Part shown: one piece after another, positions 56,202 to 64,000 of the stretch
Position numbering within the stretch: the first letter of the stretch is position 1
Layout: every line of letters begins with the position of its first letter
Assembly (NCBI RefSeq): GCF_016793485.1
Contig: NZ_JAEULZ010000001.1
Span: 248,001 to 312,000 of the forward strand
DNA: 64,000 nt
Source: Mesorhizobium sp.
Lineage (GTDB): Bacteria; Pseudomonadota; Alphaproteobacteria; Rhizobiales; Rhizobiaceae
Direction: 5' to 3'
Notes under the pieces: model-generated
Databases searched by the model: none
The model's input: only the letters and a program-made list of their open reading frames with translations
Told to the model about the DNA's origin: nothing
Translations under genes and position numbers: made by a program

Positions 56202-56387
56202 GGCGGTTCTCCTCAACGACATCCAGGCCCCGCCGGAGGCTACGTCCTAATCCCACGAGCGTAAAGCGTTGCTTCGTTTTGGAGTGATGCGACCGTTACC
56301 CATCGTCAGCGTTGATCGCGACATCGATCTTTTTGGCTGGACGCGCATCGCCATTCACACCAATTGTGCCGAAGACGCGAGGCATCC

Positions 56388-56996
56388 ATGGTCGATCAAG
56401 CTACTTCCGAAAGCCGGGTCGTTCCGGCCCGCAAGCTCAAGGCGAAGGTCAGTGCGCTCTACGCAGCGAGGAAGAAAACCTTCCACACGGAACCCGTCTC
56501 CTCTCTTGCCTTGGGCTTCGAGGGCATTGCCGGCGACTATCACGCAGGCCAGACGCGTCGCTCGGGCGGGCGCGAACCCTGGTATTCGCGTGGAACGGAA
56601 ATTCGCAACGAACGCCAGCTCTCCATCGTTTGCGCAGACGAACTGGCGGTCATCGCCTCGCGTATGGACCTGGTCGAACTGAGGCCGGAATGGATCGGCG
56701 CCAATCTCGTCATCGAAGGCATTCCACATCTGTCCATGCTGCCTGCGGGCACGATGTTGTTCTTCGAAGGCGGTGTCACGCTCAAAGTCGATGGACAAAA
56801 CCATCCCTGCCGCCTGGCCGGCCGGTCCGTGGCCGACAATGCAGGCATGGCCGACCGCGAGGCCGGGTCGCTGCTCTTTCCGAAGGCGGCCAGGCGCCTG
56901 CGCGGTCTTGTCGGCTGGGTCGAGAAGCCGGGAACGGTCGGCCCAGGCGAGGATGTATCGGTGCGTGTGCCCGAGCAGTGGATTTATTCCACCTGA
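56388..56996 (+). CDS. MOSC domain-containing protein
   Basis: 202-aa MOSC-fold protein (molybdenum cofactor sulfurase C-terminal domain). Motifs LGFEGIAGDYHAGQTRRSGG, ERQLSIVCADELAVIASRMD, and NHPCRLAGRSVADNAGMADR with the conserved Cys. Such proteins act on sulfur or molybdenum cofactor; standalone versions are not fully assigned. GAGGCATCC precedes ATG 56388; the upstream open codons to 56364 lack a better site. Convergent with the DUF2293 gene. Confidence 0.88.
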   Translation: MVDQATSESRVVPARKLKAKVSALYAARKKTFHTEPVSSLALGFEGIAGDYHAGQTRRSGGREPWYSRGTEIRNERQLSIVCADELAVIASRMDLVELRPEWIGANLVIEGIPHLSMLPAGTMLFFEGGVTLKVDGQNHPCRLAGRSVADNAGMADREAGSLLFPKAARRLRGLVGWVEKPGTVGPGEDVSVRVPEQWIYST

Positions 56997-56997
56997 G

Positions 56998-57312
56998 CTA
57001 GGCTTCCTCGTCGTCCGGGTCGAGCAGGCGCGTTGCCCGCCAGCCGGTCAGAACTTCGTTGGTGCGCTCGATGACGAAGAACCGCGCCGAGTCGCGGTCA
57101 TAGCCTTCGGCCAGCAATTGCTCGTAGTCCGTGTGCTGGTGGCGCACATGGGCGACTGTCGAAAGCCACACCGCGATCGAAGGCGGCAGGTCGCGCTTGT
57201 GCTTCGCGCCGGCTTCCGCGCGGATCGCCTCGATGTCGGAATAGGGCGCGCCGGGCAACAGCAGCGTCAGCGCTTCCGCGATTGCCTTGCGGCGCTTCGT
57301 CATTGCGATCAC
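56998..57312 (-). CDS. DUF2293 domain protein
   Basis: 104-aa basic protein with the DUF2293 pattern (RRKAIAEALTLLLPGAPYSD, IAVWLSTVAHVRHQHTDYEQ, FFVIERTNEVLTGWRA). GTG 57312 overlaps the trmO stop (GTGA); ATG 57303 is an alternative. Function unknown; co-transcribed with trmO. Confidence 0.85.
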   Translation of the reverse strand: MIAMTKRRKAIAEALTLLLPGAPYSDIEAIRAEAGAKHKRDLPPSIAVWLSTVAHVRHQHTDYEQLLAEGYDRDSARFFVIERTNEVLTGWRATRLLDPDDEEA

Positions 57313-57818
57313 GGCGCATCCCTGTGACGTGGCGGCATGGCTTCGGGGAAACTGTCGGTCGATGCGAAATAAGGCTTGATGTCCACGACCGGTGTGCCGT
57401 CCAGCGCGTCGATAGCGTCGATTGTAAGCAGCCCGGTTGCTTCGTCCAGGTCGACCAATCCCGCGACATGCAGGCCGATCGGGTTTGGCCGCACCGGCGA
57501 GCGCAACGCGAAAACGCCTTTTGCTTCAGCGGCGTGGCGCGGTTTCTGGATGATCAGATTCCGCGCTCCTTCGCCCAGCCAGGAAAGCACAACGACATGG
57601 CTGACGCCGGCCAGCCCGCGCAGTCCGGGTCGGTAGGGCGGGTCGATCGCCAGCGTCGCGCGCTGTCCGGTCGCGCGGGCCGCGATCATGTTCTTCGGGC
57701 ATTCTCCGCGCGTCTGCCAGGGCGAGCGGATGCGGCCGATGAACACCAGCCCGGCATCGGAGGACATTCCTGCGGGGTCTTCTTGCAGGGCGATCTCGCC
57801 CTCTCGCTGTTCAGCCAT
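57309..57818 (-). CDS. trmO: tRNA (N6-threonylcarbamoyladenosine(37)-N6)-methyltransferase TrmO
   Basis: 169-aa TsaA/TrmO beta-barrel enzyme that methylates t6A37 of tRNA-Thr. Family motifs: IGRIRSPWQTRGECPKN, GLRGLAGVSHVVVLSWLGEG, and ALRSPVRPNPIGLHVAGLVD, the SAM-binding region. ATG preceded by AGGAGG 8 nt away. Divergent from the ArsR-methyltransferase gene across a 107-bp gap that contains that gene's operator. Confidence 0.9.
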   Translation of the reverse strand: MAEQREGEIALQEDPAGMSSDAGLVFIGRIRSPWQTRGECPKNMIAARATGQRATLAIDPPYRPGLRGLAGVSHVVVLSWLGEGARNLIIQKPRHAAEAKGVFALRSPVRPNPIGLHVAGLVDLDEATGLLTIDAIDALDGTPVVDIKPYFASTDSFPEAMPPRHRDAP

Positions 57819-57893
57819 GCGTCGTCGTCCTCCTCAGCATTCGCGCCATTTTCTTGTCAGCGGGCGACATTTAGGATTGCCATTTTGACGTTA

Positions 57894-57921
57894 TTGACAT
57901 AAAGATATGTTTATATGTCAA
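57894..57921. promoter_or_regulatory. Palindromic operator abutting the ArsR-methyltransferase start
   Basis: Outer arms TTGACATA and TATGTCAA form a 28-bp inverted repeat; nested one base off-centre is ATAAAGATATGTTTAT, itself almost palindromic. It ends 4 bp before the ATG at 57926, a typical autorepression position for ArsR-family proteins. A possible -35 box TTGACG lies at 57885-57890. Binding of the downstream ArsR protein, probably in response to S-adenosylhomocysteine or a related metabolite, is inferred. Confidence 0.7.
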
Positions 57922-57925
57922 TTGA

Positions 57926-58939
57926 ATGGACCGCAACGGCATGACTTCAACCCTCGACGGGCTGGTCGATACGCTCAAGGCGGCGGCGGAGACAAGCCGT
58001 CTGCGCATCCTCGCTCTCCTGTCGCGCGGCGATCTCACCGTGTCCGACCTGACCGAAATCCTCAACCAGTCGCAGCCGCGTGTCTCGCGCCATCTCAAGC
58101 TGCTGCTGGAAGCCGGGCTGATCGGCCGGTATCAGGAAGGCTCCTGGGCCTTCTTCCGCATCGCCGACGACGAGGCTGCGCGCGACTTCGTGCACGGCGT
58201 CGTGACACGTATCGATCGCGGCGACCCGCAGGTGGAGCGGGATTTCGAGCGACTTGCCGCGGTCAAGTATCGCCGGCAGGCGAGGGCCGCCGAGTATTTC
58301 TCGGCGAATGCCGCAAGCTGGGACGAGATACGCTCGCTGCATGCTTCTGATCGCGCCGTCGAGGCCGCGCTTCTGAAACTCGTCGGCAAGCGTCCGTTCC
58401 AGTCCATGCTCGACCTCGGCACCGGCACGGGGCGACTGCTCGAAATCTTCGCGCCGCTCTACCGTCGCGGCGTCGGCATGGACATGTCGCGCGAGATGCT
58501 GGCCGTCGCCCGCGCCAATCTCGACAGGGCCGGCGTCGCCCATGCGCAGGTGCGCCAGGGCGACATCTATGCGCCGCCGTTCGATCGCGACAGTTTCGAC
58601 CTGATCACAATCCATCAGGTGCTGCACTATCTCGATGACCCTGCACTTGCGATCCGCGAGGCTTCACGTCTGCTGCGGCCGTCAGGGCGTCTGGTCATCG
58701 TCGATTTTGCGAGCCACGCGTTGGAATTCCTGCGCGAGGAGCACGCCCACATGCGCCTCGGCTTCTCCGACCGGCAGATCGCCGACTGGCTGACGGAGAG
58801 CGGCCTCGATCTGGAGGCCAGCGAGGATTTCGAGCCGCGCGGTGGCGGTGAAGACCGCCTGACGGTGAAGCTGTGGGTTGCCCGCGACCGCCGCCTGCTC
58901 GTCGCCGAACCGGCAAGAGTCGAGAGGGAAACGGTCTGA
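57926..58939 (+). CDS. ArsR-family regulator fused to a SAM-dependent methyltransferase domain
   Basis: 337-aa fusion. Residues 8-95 are an ArsR winged helix (RLRILALLSRGDLTVSDLTE, NQSQPRVSRHLKLLLEAGLI). Residues 150-260 are a class I methyltransferase (MLDLGTGTGRLLEIF as motif I, FDLITIHQVLHYLDDPALAI further on). The methyltransferase half probably senses SAM or SAH. Its stop overlaps the metF ATG by one base (TGATG). ATG 57926 has no ribosome site and may be leaderless; ATG 57941 is the alternative. Confidence 0.9.
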   Translation: MDRNGMTSTLDGLVDTLKAAAETSRLRILALLSRGDLTVSDLTEILNQSQPRVSRHLKLLLEAGLIGRYQEGSWAFFRIADDEAARDFVHGVVTRIDRGDPQVERDFERLAAVKYRRQARAAEYFSANAASWDEIRSLHASDRAVEAALLKLVGKRPFQSMLDLGTGTGRLLEIFAPLYRRGVGMDMSREMLAVARANLDRAGVAHAQVRQGDIYAPPFDRDSFDLITIHQVLHYLDDPALAIREASRLLRPSGRLVIVDFASHALEFLREEHAHMRLGFSDRQIADWLTESGLDLEASEDFEPRGGGEDRLTVKLWVARDRRLLVAEPARVERETV

Positions 58940-59853
58940 TGAATGCGCCCCGCCTGTCCAGGCGTTCCGACATCGGCGCAAAGCTGCATGTCTCCTTCGA
59001 ATTCTTCCCGCCGAAGACGGACGAGATGGAGGCGCGGCTTTGGGACACGGTCCAGCGTCTGGAGCCGCTATCGCCCGAATTCGTCTCGGTCACCTATGGC
59101 GCGGGAGGCTCGACGCGCGAGCGCACGGCGCGCACCGTCCGACGCATCCTGACCGAGTCGAGCCTGACACCGGCCGCCCATCTCACCTGTGTCGATGCGA
59201 CCAGCGACGAGGTGGACAAGGTTATCGCCGAGTTCTCCCAGATGGGGGTCAGGCGTTTCGTGGCGTTGCGCGGCGACCCCGCTGCCGGCGTCGGCGAGCG
59301 CTATCATCCTCACTATGGCGGTTACGCCAACGCCGCCGGGCTTGTCGCGGCGCTTAAAAAGGCCGGCGACTTCGACATCTCTGTCTCGGCCTATCCGGAA
59401 AAGCATCCCGAGAGCCCCGACTTCGCCACCGACATCGAGATGCTGAAGCGCAAGGTCGACGGTGGCGCAACTCGCGCGATCACCCAGTTCTTCTTCGACA
59501 ACGATCTTTACGAGCGCTACGTCGAACGTGTCCGGCGGGCGGGCATCTACATCCCGATCGTGCCGGGCGTCCTGCCGATCCACAATTTCGCGCAGGTCGC
59601 GAACTTTTCAGCCCGCTGCGGCGCGCACGTGCCGGCCTGGCTTGCCGAACGCTTCGATGGTCTGCAGGGCGATCCCCAGACGCATGCGCTGGTGGCCTCG
59701 GCGGTTGCCGCCGAACAGGTCATGGACCTGATAGAGCGCGGCGTTTCCGATTTCCATTTCTATACGATGAACCGCGCCGACCTCGTCTTCGCTGTCTGCC
59801 ACATGATCGGCATCCGCGCGCCTCATGCAGACAGTGCGACCGCAGCCGCCTGA
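58939..59853 (+). CDS. metF: Methylenetetrahydrofolate reductase
   Basis: 304-aa flavoprotein making 5-methyl-THF for methionine synthesis. Family motifs: VSFEFFPPKTDEMEARLWDT, FVSVTYGAGGSTRERTARTV (FAD/folate site), ALRGDPAAGVGERYHPHYGG, GATRAITQFFFDNDLYERYV, and FHFYTMNRADLVFAVCHMIG at the end. TGATG overlap with the ArsR-methyltransferase gene links methyl-group supply to that sensor. Followed by an intrinsic terminator. Confidence 0.95.
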   Translation: MNAPRLSRRSDIGAKLHVSFEFFPPKTDEMEARLWDTVQRLEPLSPEFVSVTYGAGGSTRERTARTVRRILTESSLTPAAHLTCVDATSDEVDKVIAEFSQMGVRRFVALRGDPAAGVGERYHPHYGGYANAAGLVAALKKAGDFDISVSAYPEKHPESPDFATDIEMLKRKVDGGATRAITQFFFDNDLYERYVERVRRAGIYIPIVPGVLPIHNFAQVANFSARCGAHVPAWLAERFDGLQGDPQTHALVASAVAAEQVMDLIERGVSDFHFYTMNRADLVFAVCHMIGIRAPHADSATAAA

Positions 59854-59879
59854 TAGAAGCCAACCGCAGCCCTGAATGC

Positions 59880-59914
59880 AGAAAGGCCGGGCATGAGCCC
59901 GGCCTTTCTAATTT
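59880..59914 (+). terminator. Intrinsic terminator after metF
   Basis: Perfect 13-bp stem AGAAAGGCCGGGC/GCCCGGCCTTTCT around an ATGA loop (59880-59909), with TAATTT following. It may be used in both directions, since the small gene at 59937-60023 ends toward it. Confidence 0.88.
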
Positions 59915-59936
59915 CCCAGCCATTCCGAAGCTGCGC

Positions 59937-60023
59937 TTACGGAATCACTCCCATTATGAGGGCGCCAATAAAAGCAAACGCAGCGCAAATCATCAGTGCA
60001 TTGATCGGCCGTGTCAGTCCCAT
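59937..60023 (-). CDS. 28-residue small membrane protein
   Basis: ATG 60023 to TAA 59937. The start has an ideal ribosome site: AGGAGG, 7 nt before the ATG. The protein begins MGLTRPINALM and then is one hydrophobic helix (ICAAFAFIGALIMGVIP), so a single-pass inner-membrane microprotein is predicted. It lies between the metF terminator and a 236-bp region without another gene. No family recognised. Its function is unknown. Confidence 0.6.
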   Translation of the reverse strand: MGLTRPINALMICAAFAFIGALIMGVIP

Positions 60024-60259
60024 GCTCTAGCCTCCTCATTAGAGAACTATGTCTGGAGTCTAGGGGACAATGGGCAACAGGCAAGCGCAAATTTTGCTGC
60101 ATTGCGGCGTGATTATGGAAAAACCTGGTTGGTCAGGCGCATAAGTCTAGGGAATTTATAGACAATCGCCTCTGTGGCGGTTGTGGAAAAAATTTGGCGA
60201 CACTGCGGCGGCATGGACCCATACGTGGCGGAATGCCGCTAGGGCAGGAGAAATAATTT

Positions 60260-61180
60260 CTAGCCGCGACGGAGAATCCTTCCGTCGATCGTCACGAGGC
60301 CAAGGCCGATAAACACGATGCCGGCAACCTCGAACAACTCCAACCGCTCTCCCAGGAAGATCAAGCCGAGAACGATGGCGCTGACCGGAACGACGAGGGT
60401 TACGAGCGACGCATTGGTCGCGCCCGCAGATCGAATCAGGCCGAAATAGAGGATGTAGGCGAAGGCGGTTGAGACGAGCGCCAGCGCCAGCACGGCGGCC
60501 CAGACATGCGGGCTTGCCGCAAGCAATCCTGCTGGACCGTTCCAGATCAGCACGACAGGCAGCATGATCGCGGCCGACGCCGTCAACTGTCCTGCCGCGA
60601 CGATGATGGGCGGAACCGTTTTGAACCGGCGCGCGAAAATCAGCGCGAAGGCGTAGGAAAGCGATGCGCCGACCATCGCGAATTTCGCCCAGACGGGGCC
60701 GCCAAGACTGGCGACAAGGCCTGGGCCAACCATGACGGCCACGCCGGCGATTCCAAGCAGGACGCCGGCAACCTTGTTCCAGGACAGCTTCTCATCGGCC
60801 GTCAATGCGTTGGCCAGCATGATCGTCCAGAAGGGTGTGGTGGCGTTGAGAACGGCGGCGAGGCCTGCGCCCATCGCGGTCTGGCCCGCGAAGATCAGCG
60901 AGAATGGAATCACGTTGTTGATCAGGCCCATCAGCAGGAAACTTCCTGCAAGCGGCAGGGCCAGCCTGAACGATGGTCCCCTGACAGCCAGGTAGAGATG
61001 AAGCGCCGCGGCGGCGATCGCCACACGAAACAGAACCAGCGTCAGCGGGTGTAGTTCGGCCACCGCGATGCGCGCGAAGAAGAACGAACCGCCCCAGATG
61101 CCGCCCAGCAATAGCACTTTGGCCCAATCGAGCGCGGACATGCCGCGTTGCACAAGCGATGCTGGATGGGCTGAAGTCAC
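60260..61180 (-). CDS. EamA-family (DMT) metabolite exporter
   Basis: 306-aa membrane protein with ten hydrophobic segments and the two EamA repeats: LLLGGIWGGSFFFARIAVAE at the start of the first, and WAKFAMVGASLSYAFALIFA at the start of the second; LVTLVVPVSAIVLGLIFLGE is the conserved end motif. GTG start with GAGGA six bases upstream. Exports an unassigned metabolite (amino acid-like compounds are typical). Divergent from the decarboxylase gene. Confidence 0.9.
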   Translation of the reverse strand: MTSAHPASLVQRGMSALDWAKVLLLGGIWGGSFFFARIAVAELHPLTLVLFRVAIAAAALHLYLAVRGPSFRLALPLAGSFLLMGLINNVIPFSLIFAGQTAMGAGLAAVLNATTPFWTIMLANALTADEKLSWNKVAGVLLGIAGVAVMVGPGLVASLGGPVWAKFAMVGASLSYAFALIFARRFKTVPPIIVAAGQLTASAAIMLPVVLIWNGPAGLLAASPHVWAAVLALALVSTAFAYILYFGLIRSAGATNASLVTLVVPVSAIVLGLIFLGERLELFEVAGIVFIGLGLVTIDGRILRRG

Positions 61181-61392
61181 GGCGTCCTCACGGGCTGTGA
61201 GCCTCAGCTAACAGGGACTATCCCCGGCTTGCCACCCGTTTCAGGCGCCTGCCGCAATAGTTTCTCGGTCAGTGGCCTCCCGCTCGCCGAATGTCATCAA
61301 GCCGTCGTCCAAGCCGTTTCTTTCCATCTCGGGCGCATTGCCCTAGATTCCGCCGCCGGTGCAGAAAATCCGGCGATCCTCGGGAGAAGTCA

Positions 61393-62613
61393 TTGCAGCG
61401 ATTCGAGAATGCCCGCGCGGCGGCCCTGAAGCTTCGTCCGGATGAGCCGGTCTACTGCTTCCGGCCGGATGTCCTGAAGGCCGATGCCCGGCAGTTCATG
61501 GAGATGTTTCCCGGCAAGACGGCCTATGCCGTCAAGACCAACGGCGAGCAGATCGTCCTGAAGGCGCTGGTCGAGGCCGGCGTCACTGCGTTCGACGTTG
61601 CCTCGCCGGGCGAGTTCGCCGCGGTTCGCGCTGTCTCGCCGGATGCCGAGATGCTCTACATGCATCCCGTCAAGGCGCAGTCCGACATACGGCTTGCGCT
61701 GGAAAAATACGGCATCCGCGTCATCGCGATCGATCATGAGGACGAGATTGCGAAGCTCACGCGGGTGGTGCGCGCGCTAGACATAGACCCCGGATCACTC
61801 GACGTTTTCGTTCGTATCCAGACCAAGGGGTCGGCGGCTTACGAACTGTCGAAGAAGTTCGGCGCTGGACCTGCGAACGCCGTGGAACTCGCGGAGCGCC
61901 TCAATCGTAGCGGTTACAAGGTGGGCCTCTGCTTCCATGTCGGCAGCCAGATCGAGGACCCCGACACCTACGAGCGCGCGCTCGCCACTGCCGACTGGAT
62001 CCGCAACCGGCTTACCTTTCCACTTGCCGGCCTCGATGTCGGCGGCGGGTTTCCGGCCGAATATGGCAACGATCCGAACCGCAAGCAGGTCGAGATGCCC
62101 TCGCTCGGCCAGATCATGTCGCGGCTGTCAGGCGATCTCAGGGAATACGGCTTCGACCAGATGCCGCTGGTCGCCGAGCCGGGCCGGGTGATCGTGGCGC
62201 GCTGCCTGTCGCTCATCGTGCGCGTCCTGCTGCGCAAGGGCAGGCGGCTCTACATCAATGATGGCATCTGGGCGTCGTTGTCGGATTCATGGACGGGCAA
62301 GATCACGCTGCCCGCCCGCTTCATCCCCGACCCGGCAATCCGCTCGCGCAACGGCAGCGAGAAGAACATCGTCCCGTTCAAGGTCTGCGGCGCGACCTGC
62401 GATTCGGTCGATATCCTGTCGCGGCCGTTCTGGCTTCCGGAAACAGTCGATACCGGCGACTGGATCGAGATCGGCCATATCGGCGCTTATTCGCTGTCGC
62501 TCAGGACCCGCTTCAACGGCTTCTATCCCGACACGTTTGTCGAGGTAACGACGCCGTTCGACGAAGGCGACGCCCCGCAGGGCTTTGCCAGCCTGGAGAC
62601 AATGGCGGACTGA
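61393..62613 (+). CDS. Type III (alanine-racemase-fold) PLP decarboxylase, ornithine/lysine decarboxylase-like
   Basis: 406 aa from TTG 61393, which follows GGGAGAAG; the frame is open 34 codons further without a ribosome site. PLP lysine K48 (AYAVKTNGEQ), HVGSQIEDPDTY, GLDVGGGFPAEYG, VAEPGRVIVARC and GATCDSVD with C336 and D340 all match eukaryotic-type ornithine decarboxylases. It likely makes putrescine or cadaverine, or their homologues. The next gene is convergent, 6 bp away. Confidence 0.88.
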   Translation: MQRFENARAAALKLRPDEPVYCFRPDVLKADARQFMEMFPGKTAYAVKTNGEQIVLKALVEAGVTAFDVASPGEFAAVRAVSPDAEMLYMHPVKAQSDIRLALEKYGIRVIAIDHEDEIAKLTRVVRALDIDPGSLDVFVRIQTKGSAAYELSKKFGAGPANAVELAERLNRSGYKVGLCFHVGSQIEDPDTYERALATADWIRNRLTFPLAGLDVGGGFPAEYGNDPNRKQVEMPSLGQIMSRLSGDLREYGFDQMPLVAEPGRVIVARCLSLIVRVLLRKGRRLYINDGIWASLSDSWTGKITLPARFIPDPAIRSRNGSEKNIVPFKVCGATCDSVDILSRPFWLPETVDTGDWIEIGHIGAYSLSLRTRFNGFYPDTFVEVTTPFDEGDAPQGFASLETMAD

Positions 62614-62619
62614 CGCTGC

Positions 62620-64000
62620 TCAGTCCAAAACAGGCTCGAGCCTGCCCTTGTAGGCGACGATCAGGCCGATCAGCGGCATCGATATTTCGACGTTGAAGCA
62701 GAACTGCCCGTCTTCCTCCGCTTCGAAGGTCGACCCGCCGGGCAGGAGGAAGCGCGGCATCGGGATGCCGAGCACCGACCATCGTCGCGGAACGAGAAAG
62801 AGGCGACCTTCCTCAATAACAAGGGCGAGTGCGAAGGTGGCGATCCCAAAACGCTCCATCAGCAGGTGTTCGCTCCTGCCGGTTCCAGCCCATTGCAGCG
62901 ATGAGAAGGACTTGCCGTCGAAAGTGCGGGTCCAACGTTCGGCGTCGTTCTCCGGCGTGAATGCAACCGTCACCGGTACGCGTGCGGCCGCTTTTGGAAA
63001 TCCTACGAATGCCGCGGCGATTGCGGACAGAGGGCCGCGACCTCGCCGCACCTCCGCAAAGCCCTTCCATTGGCGGGAAGCTGTGCTGTCGTGCAATTCC
63101 TGCAGACGCGGCGGAAGTGCGGAGAAGGCCGTGCCAAGGACCTTGCGATAAAGCGGTGCGTCAGCTTCACGCTCCCGAAAGCCGGTAAAAATGGTCCGAC
63201 GCCGAAACAGGGCGTCGTAGTCAGCGAGTTCAAACGCGCGAACCGCCGACCGCGCACCCGGCGCGGGCCGTTCGCCCGCCAGCATTTTGCGGATGACCCC
63301 TTCGGCAGCCATGGAGGGAATGTACGGGCCGGCATCGCCCTCGGCCAGCATATGCCAGCTTCGCTCGACCTTCCGGCCATCCGCGATCCCCCGTGCACGA
63401 ACGAACATGCCGCCTCGATGCTCGCCGAAGCGCATGCGGTCCAGCACCCGGTGGAACAGCCCCGACAAAGGCTCCAATGACGGAAGCCCAAGCCTGTATC
63501 GGGCTGTTGCAAGCAAATTCAGGGCGCGGAGCAGGGTTTCGGGCACCGTGCCTGCCCCCATCCAGATGTCGGTCATGGCAGGATGTTCTGGCGGTATGAC
63601 CTGCAGGTCGGGCACATCGACCAGCGAGAAACGGGTGTTGCGCAGCGGCAAGCGCCCCGGCACGGCGACGGTGAAGCGCATGCTTTCGGCCAAGCCGATG
63701 CCTTGCGACGGATGGCCGTTCCGGCGCAGCTTGACCGGAGCGCCGGCGTAGCTGGTCACTGCACGCATCACGTTGAGGCCAATCCCGGCGCGAGGCGAGG
63801 GTGCGACGCCGCCCTCCGCCGACACTATATCCATGGTCTTCGCCATTTCGCGCAGGACTGCCGCCGTCAGTACCGGAAAGCTGCTGACCCCCGACAGGAC
63901 GAAGACGCCTGCGGCCATCGCCGCGGCATCGAACTGCGGCACGCCGGCCACGAAATCGGAGGCATCGGCAAAGTCGAGATAATCGATGCCGGCTTCGATG
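62620..64000 (-). CDS. Saccharopine-dehydrogenase-like/DUF4166 protein (partial, cut by window end)
   Basis: The minus-strand frame runs into the window end without a start (visible part about 460 codons). The part nearest the window end reads GIDYLDFADASDFVAGVPQF, as in NAD(P)-binding saccharopine-reductase-fold proteins, which have it between the nucleotide fold and the catalytic domain. The C-terminal 180 residues contain VPVTVAFTPENDAERWTRTF and SSLQWAGTGRSEHLLMERFG, matching DUF4166. Together this is a large reductase-like fusion of unknown substrate. It ends 6 bp from the convergent decarboxylase gene. Confidence 0.8.
   Translation of the reverse strand, partial: IEAGIDYLDFADASDFVAGVPQFDAAAMAAGVFVLSGVSSFPVLTAAVLREMAKTMDIVSAEGGVAPSPRAGIGLNVMRAVTSYAGAPVKLRRNGHPSQGIGLAESMRFTVAVPGRLPLRNTRFSLVDVPDLQVIPPEHPAMTDIWMGAGTVPETLLRALNLLATARYRLGLPSLEPLSGLFHRVLDRMRFGEHRGGMFVRARGIADGRKVERSWHMLAEGDAGPYIPSMAAEGVIRKMLAGERPAPGARSAVRAFELADYDALFRRRTIFTGFREREADAPLYRKVLGTAFSALPPRLQELHDSTASRQWKGFAEVRRGRGPLSAIAAAFVGFPKAAARVPVTVAFTPENDAERWTRTFDGKSFSSLQWAGTGRSEHLLMERFGIATFALALVIEEGRLFLVPRRWSVLGIPMPRFLLPGGSTFEAEEDGQFCFNVEISMPLIGLIVAYKGRLEPVLD

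Overview
The window looks like chromosomal DNA of an alphaproteobacterium of the order Hyphomicrobiales (Rhizobiales), most likely in or near Mesorhizobium/Phyllobacteriaceae. The evidence is high GC with strongly GC-biased third codon positions, many ABC uptake systems, BetI/ChoX and RutR modules of rhizobial type, and two copies of a palindromic repeat of a kind I associate with that group. No rRNA, tRNA, phage, transposase or CRISPR array was seen. Genes are tightly packed, with many 1-4 bp stop/start overlaps, and no gene-free gap exceeds 300 bases.

Layout. 1-1637: end of a sulfate importer operon (cysT partial, sbp). 1900-3390: an exported caspase-like protease. 3392-18202: cell-envelope block with a D-Ala-D-Ala dipeptidase, penicillin-binding protein 1C, a giant thioester alpha-2-macroglobulin, then TamA and TamB. 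18485-24918: a four-gene peptide-type ABC importer with both ATPase domains in one chain. 24966-25562: a lytic-transglycosylase-like lipoprotein. 25817-30780: a methylated-amine block (MttB-family methyltransferase, dimethylglycine/sarcosine dehydrogenase-like flavoprotein, isochorismatase-fold hydrolase). 30905-33188: DoxX and a Kef-type antiporter. 33210-41846: a pyrimidine (uracil/beta-alanine) catabolic cluster with a RutR regulator, a visible RutR-like operator, omega-amino-acid aminotransferase, ureidopropionase, two unknown envelope genes and a complete ABC importer closed by a terminator. 41937-46011: GltS and a two-gene operon of a class III CoA-transferase and a ThDP enzyme. 46108-51363: hydrolases, an ABC-2 exporter, and a choline-binding protein/hydrolase operon divergent from BetI with twin operators. 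51391-55675: small genes, EttA, then a low-GC type II restriction-modification pair (BglII-like nuclease plus MT-A70 methyltransferase). 55785-64000: small exported protein, MOSC, DUF2293, TrmO, an ArsR-methyltransferase/MetF one-carbon operon, a 28-residue membrane protein, an EamA exporter, an ornithine-decarboxylase-type enzyme and a partial DUF4166 protein.

The theme is scavenging of nitrogen and one-carbon compounds (peptides, pyrimidines, methylated amines, choline) plus envelope maintenance. The best candidates for new biology are the caspase/discoidin-like fusion, the ThDP/CoA-transferase pair, the choline-binding protein/hydrolase operon, the two unknown genes inside the pyrimidine operon, and two ABC permeases with additional membrane segments. 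The restriction-modification pair is the clearest horizontally acquired insert.
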